A stretch of DNA of 64,000 nt from Streptomyces olivochromogenes. Its GTDB lineage: Bacteria; Actinomycetota; Actinomycetes; Streptomycetales; Streptomycetaceae. The translations under genes were made by a program, and so were the position numbers. The DNA lies in the NCBI RefSeq assembly GCF_001514115.1, contig NZ_KQ948459.1, forward strand, positions 248,001 through 312,000, in the 5' to 3' direction. Under the pieces are notes generated by a model, which worked only from the letters and a program-made list of their open reading frames with translations, made no database searches and had not been told where the DNA came from. Positions 63,305 to 64,000 of the stretch are shown piece after piece (positions within the stretch are counted from its first letter, which is position 1; every line of letters starts with the position of its first letter).

Positions 63305-63838
63305 TCAGCCGGCAACGGCGGACCGGGCGGGAGCGTGTTCGGGCCGGCGTTCGTCGAGGGGGTCGAGCGGGGCGACGGCGTGTCGGCGCGAGGTCTCGCG
63401 AGTCTGTTCGTACGGCGGAGGCGCGGGCTGCGCCACCGCGGGCGAGGTCGCAGGCAGGGTGAACCACACGACCTTGCCCGACTCGCCGTCCGGACGCACG
63501 CCCCAGCTCTCGCTCACCGCGGCGATCATCGCGAGACCGCGTCCGCAGGTGGCCGTGGGGTCCACGTCCTGTGCCTCGGGCAGGCGGGGGTCGTGGTCGT
63601 GCACCGAGACCGTGAGCCGGTCGAGCAGCAGCTCGATCTCCACGGTGCACACCTTGTCCGGCTGGGCGTGCCGGTGAACGTTGGTCAGCAACTCGGTCAC
63701 TCCGAGCGCGGCCCGGTCTATCAAGGGGTCCTGATGCCAGTAGCGCAACTGCGCAGAAAGGATTCTGCGGACCTGGCCGATCCGCGACGGCAGGGCTTGG
63801 AGCTCCACCGTGCAATGCCTGCTTGGCTGGCTGATCAC
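63305..63838 (-). CDS. ATP-binding protein, RsbW-like anti-sigma regulatory kinase
   Basis: This 177-residue protein has a HATPase_c_2 fold: N-box GVTELLTNVHRHAQPD (about 46-61), VHDHDPRLP (G1-like) and GRGLAMIAAVSESWGV (G2), followed by a Pro/Arg-rich tail of about 45 residues. Streptomyces encodes many such orphan RsbW-like proteins, often beside helix-turn-helix/DUF397 pairs. The GTG start at 63838 lacks a strong ribosome-binding site. It converges on the FtsX-like permease. Confidence 0.9.
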   Translation of the reverse strand: MISQPSRHCTVELQALPSRIGQVRRILSAQLRYWHQDPLIDRAALGVTELLTNVHRHAQPDKVCTVEIELLLDRLTVSVHDHDPRLPEAQDVDPTATCGRGLAMIAAVSESWGVRPDGESGKVVWFTLPATSPAVAQPAPPPYEQTRETSRRHAVAPLDPLDERRPEHAPARSAVAG

Positions 63839-64000
63839 GGCTGCGACTCCCCGAATTGAGGTCCGGAAGAAGACGGAGATCGGATCCAGCAGAGTGGCTG
63901 AGTGGAACGGCCGCCTGCTGTGGTGACCGGCGGGCTGATTCGTAGCGTTATCGCCGGTGAACCCAGAGTGATGATGTGAGAACAGCGTGACTCAGGGGGT

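Noticed and set aside
63987..64000. GTG that could start another plus-strand gene at the right edge
   Set aside because: Only four codons are in the window and there is no clear ribosome-binding site, so it cannot be supported.

Overview
The window is a stretch of a Streptomyces-type actinomycete chromosome. The evidence is very GC-rich coding sequence with strong third-position bias, GTG and TTG starts, stop/start overlaps of the ATGA and GTGA type, a complete cvnABCD conservon, DUF6325/DUF7144/SHOCT/DUF427 proteins common in Streptomyces, and a TTA (bldA-dependent) leucine codon in a biosynthetic gene. I see no rRNA, tRNA, CRISPR array or insertion sequence.

Layout: (1) 1-9349, housekeeping and stress-type genes: a cyclase-family protein cut by the window edge, a DUF389 remnant, membrane and small DUF proteins, and a likely operon of glucose-dehydrogenase-like SDR, cydA, cydB and gluconokinase. 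(2) 9365-16075, an NitT/TauT/SsuA-type ABC importer with two tandem substrate-binding lipoproteins, divergent from a CitA/CitB-type two-component system. (3) 16161-17909, two alpha/beta hydrolases. (4) 18196-39589, the main attraction: a lipid/polyketide assembly line. (5) 39783-48039, an osmoprotectant ABC transporter whose binding-protein gene is separated from its permease/ATPase operon by a conservon on the opposite strand. (6) 48325-57204, sugar-related genes (GH92, DeoR regulator, SIS isomerase, class II aldolase, AraC regulator, ROK regulator) plus an rRNA methyltransferase and an AlkB-like oxygenase. (7) 57287-63838, a TetR/DUF4865/phosphotriesterase operon, a SHOCT/MacB-like ATPase/FtsX-like permease operon, and an RsbW-like ATP-binding protein.

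The assembly line (18196-38072) reads as follows. A fatty acyl-AMP ligase activates a fatty acid and loads it on the N-terminal ACP of a 4,705-residue megasynthase, ACP-KS-AT-DH-KR-ACP-KS-AT-DH-KR-ACP-C-FkbH. Two rounds of extension without enoyl reduction would give a 2,4-dienoyl chain; the first AT has the methylmalonyl YASH signature, so a 4-methyl branch is likely. The synthase then ends unusually in a condensation domain fused to a complete FkbH glyceryltransferase. The next gene has a carrier domain and an NAD(P)H thioester-reductase domain. The simplest reading is that FkbH puts a glyceryl unit (from 1,3-bisphosphoglycerate) on that carrier, the C domain acylates its hydroxyl with the polyketide, and the reductase releases an O-acyl glyceraldehyde or glycerol-type lipid. 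The reductase carries a C-terminal region, and is followed by a Cys-nucleophile alpha/beta hydrolase, that together resemble parts of GMC-oxidoreductase/hydrolase fusion proteins. I do not recognise a characterised cluster with this order. A TTA codon at codon 8 of the ligase and operator-like palindromes before the ligase and before a cluster-end TetR gene suggest developmental and TetR control.
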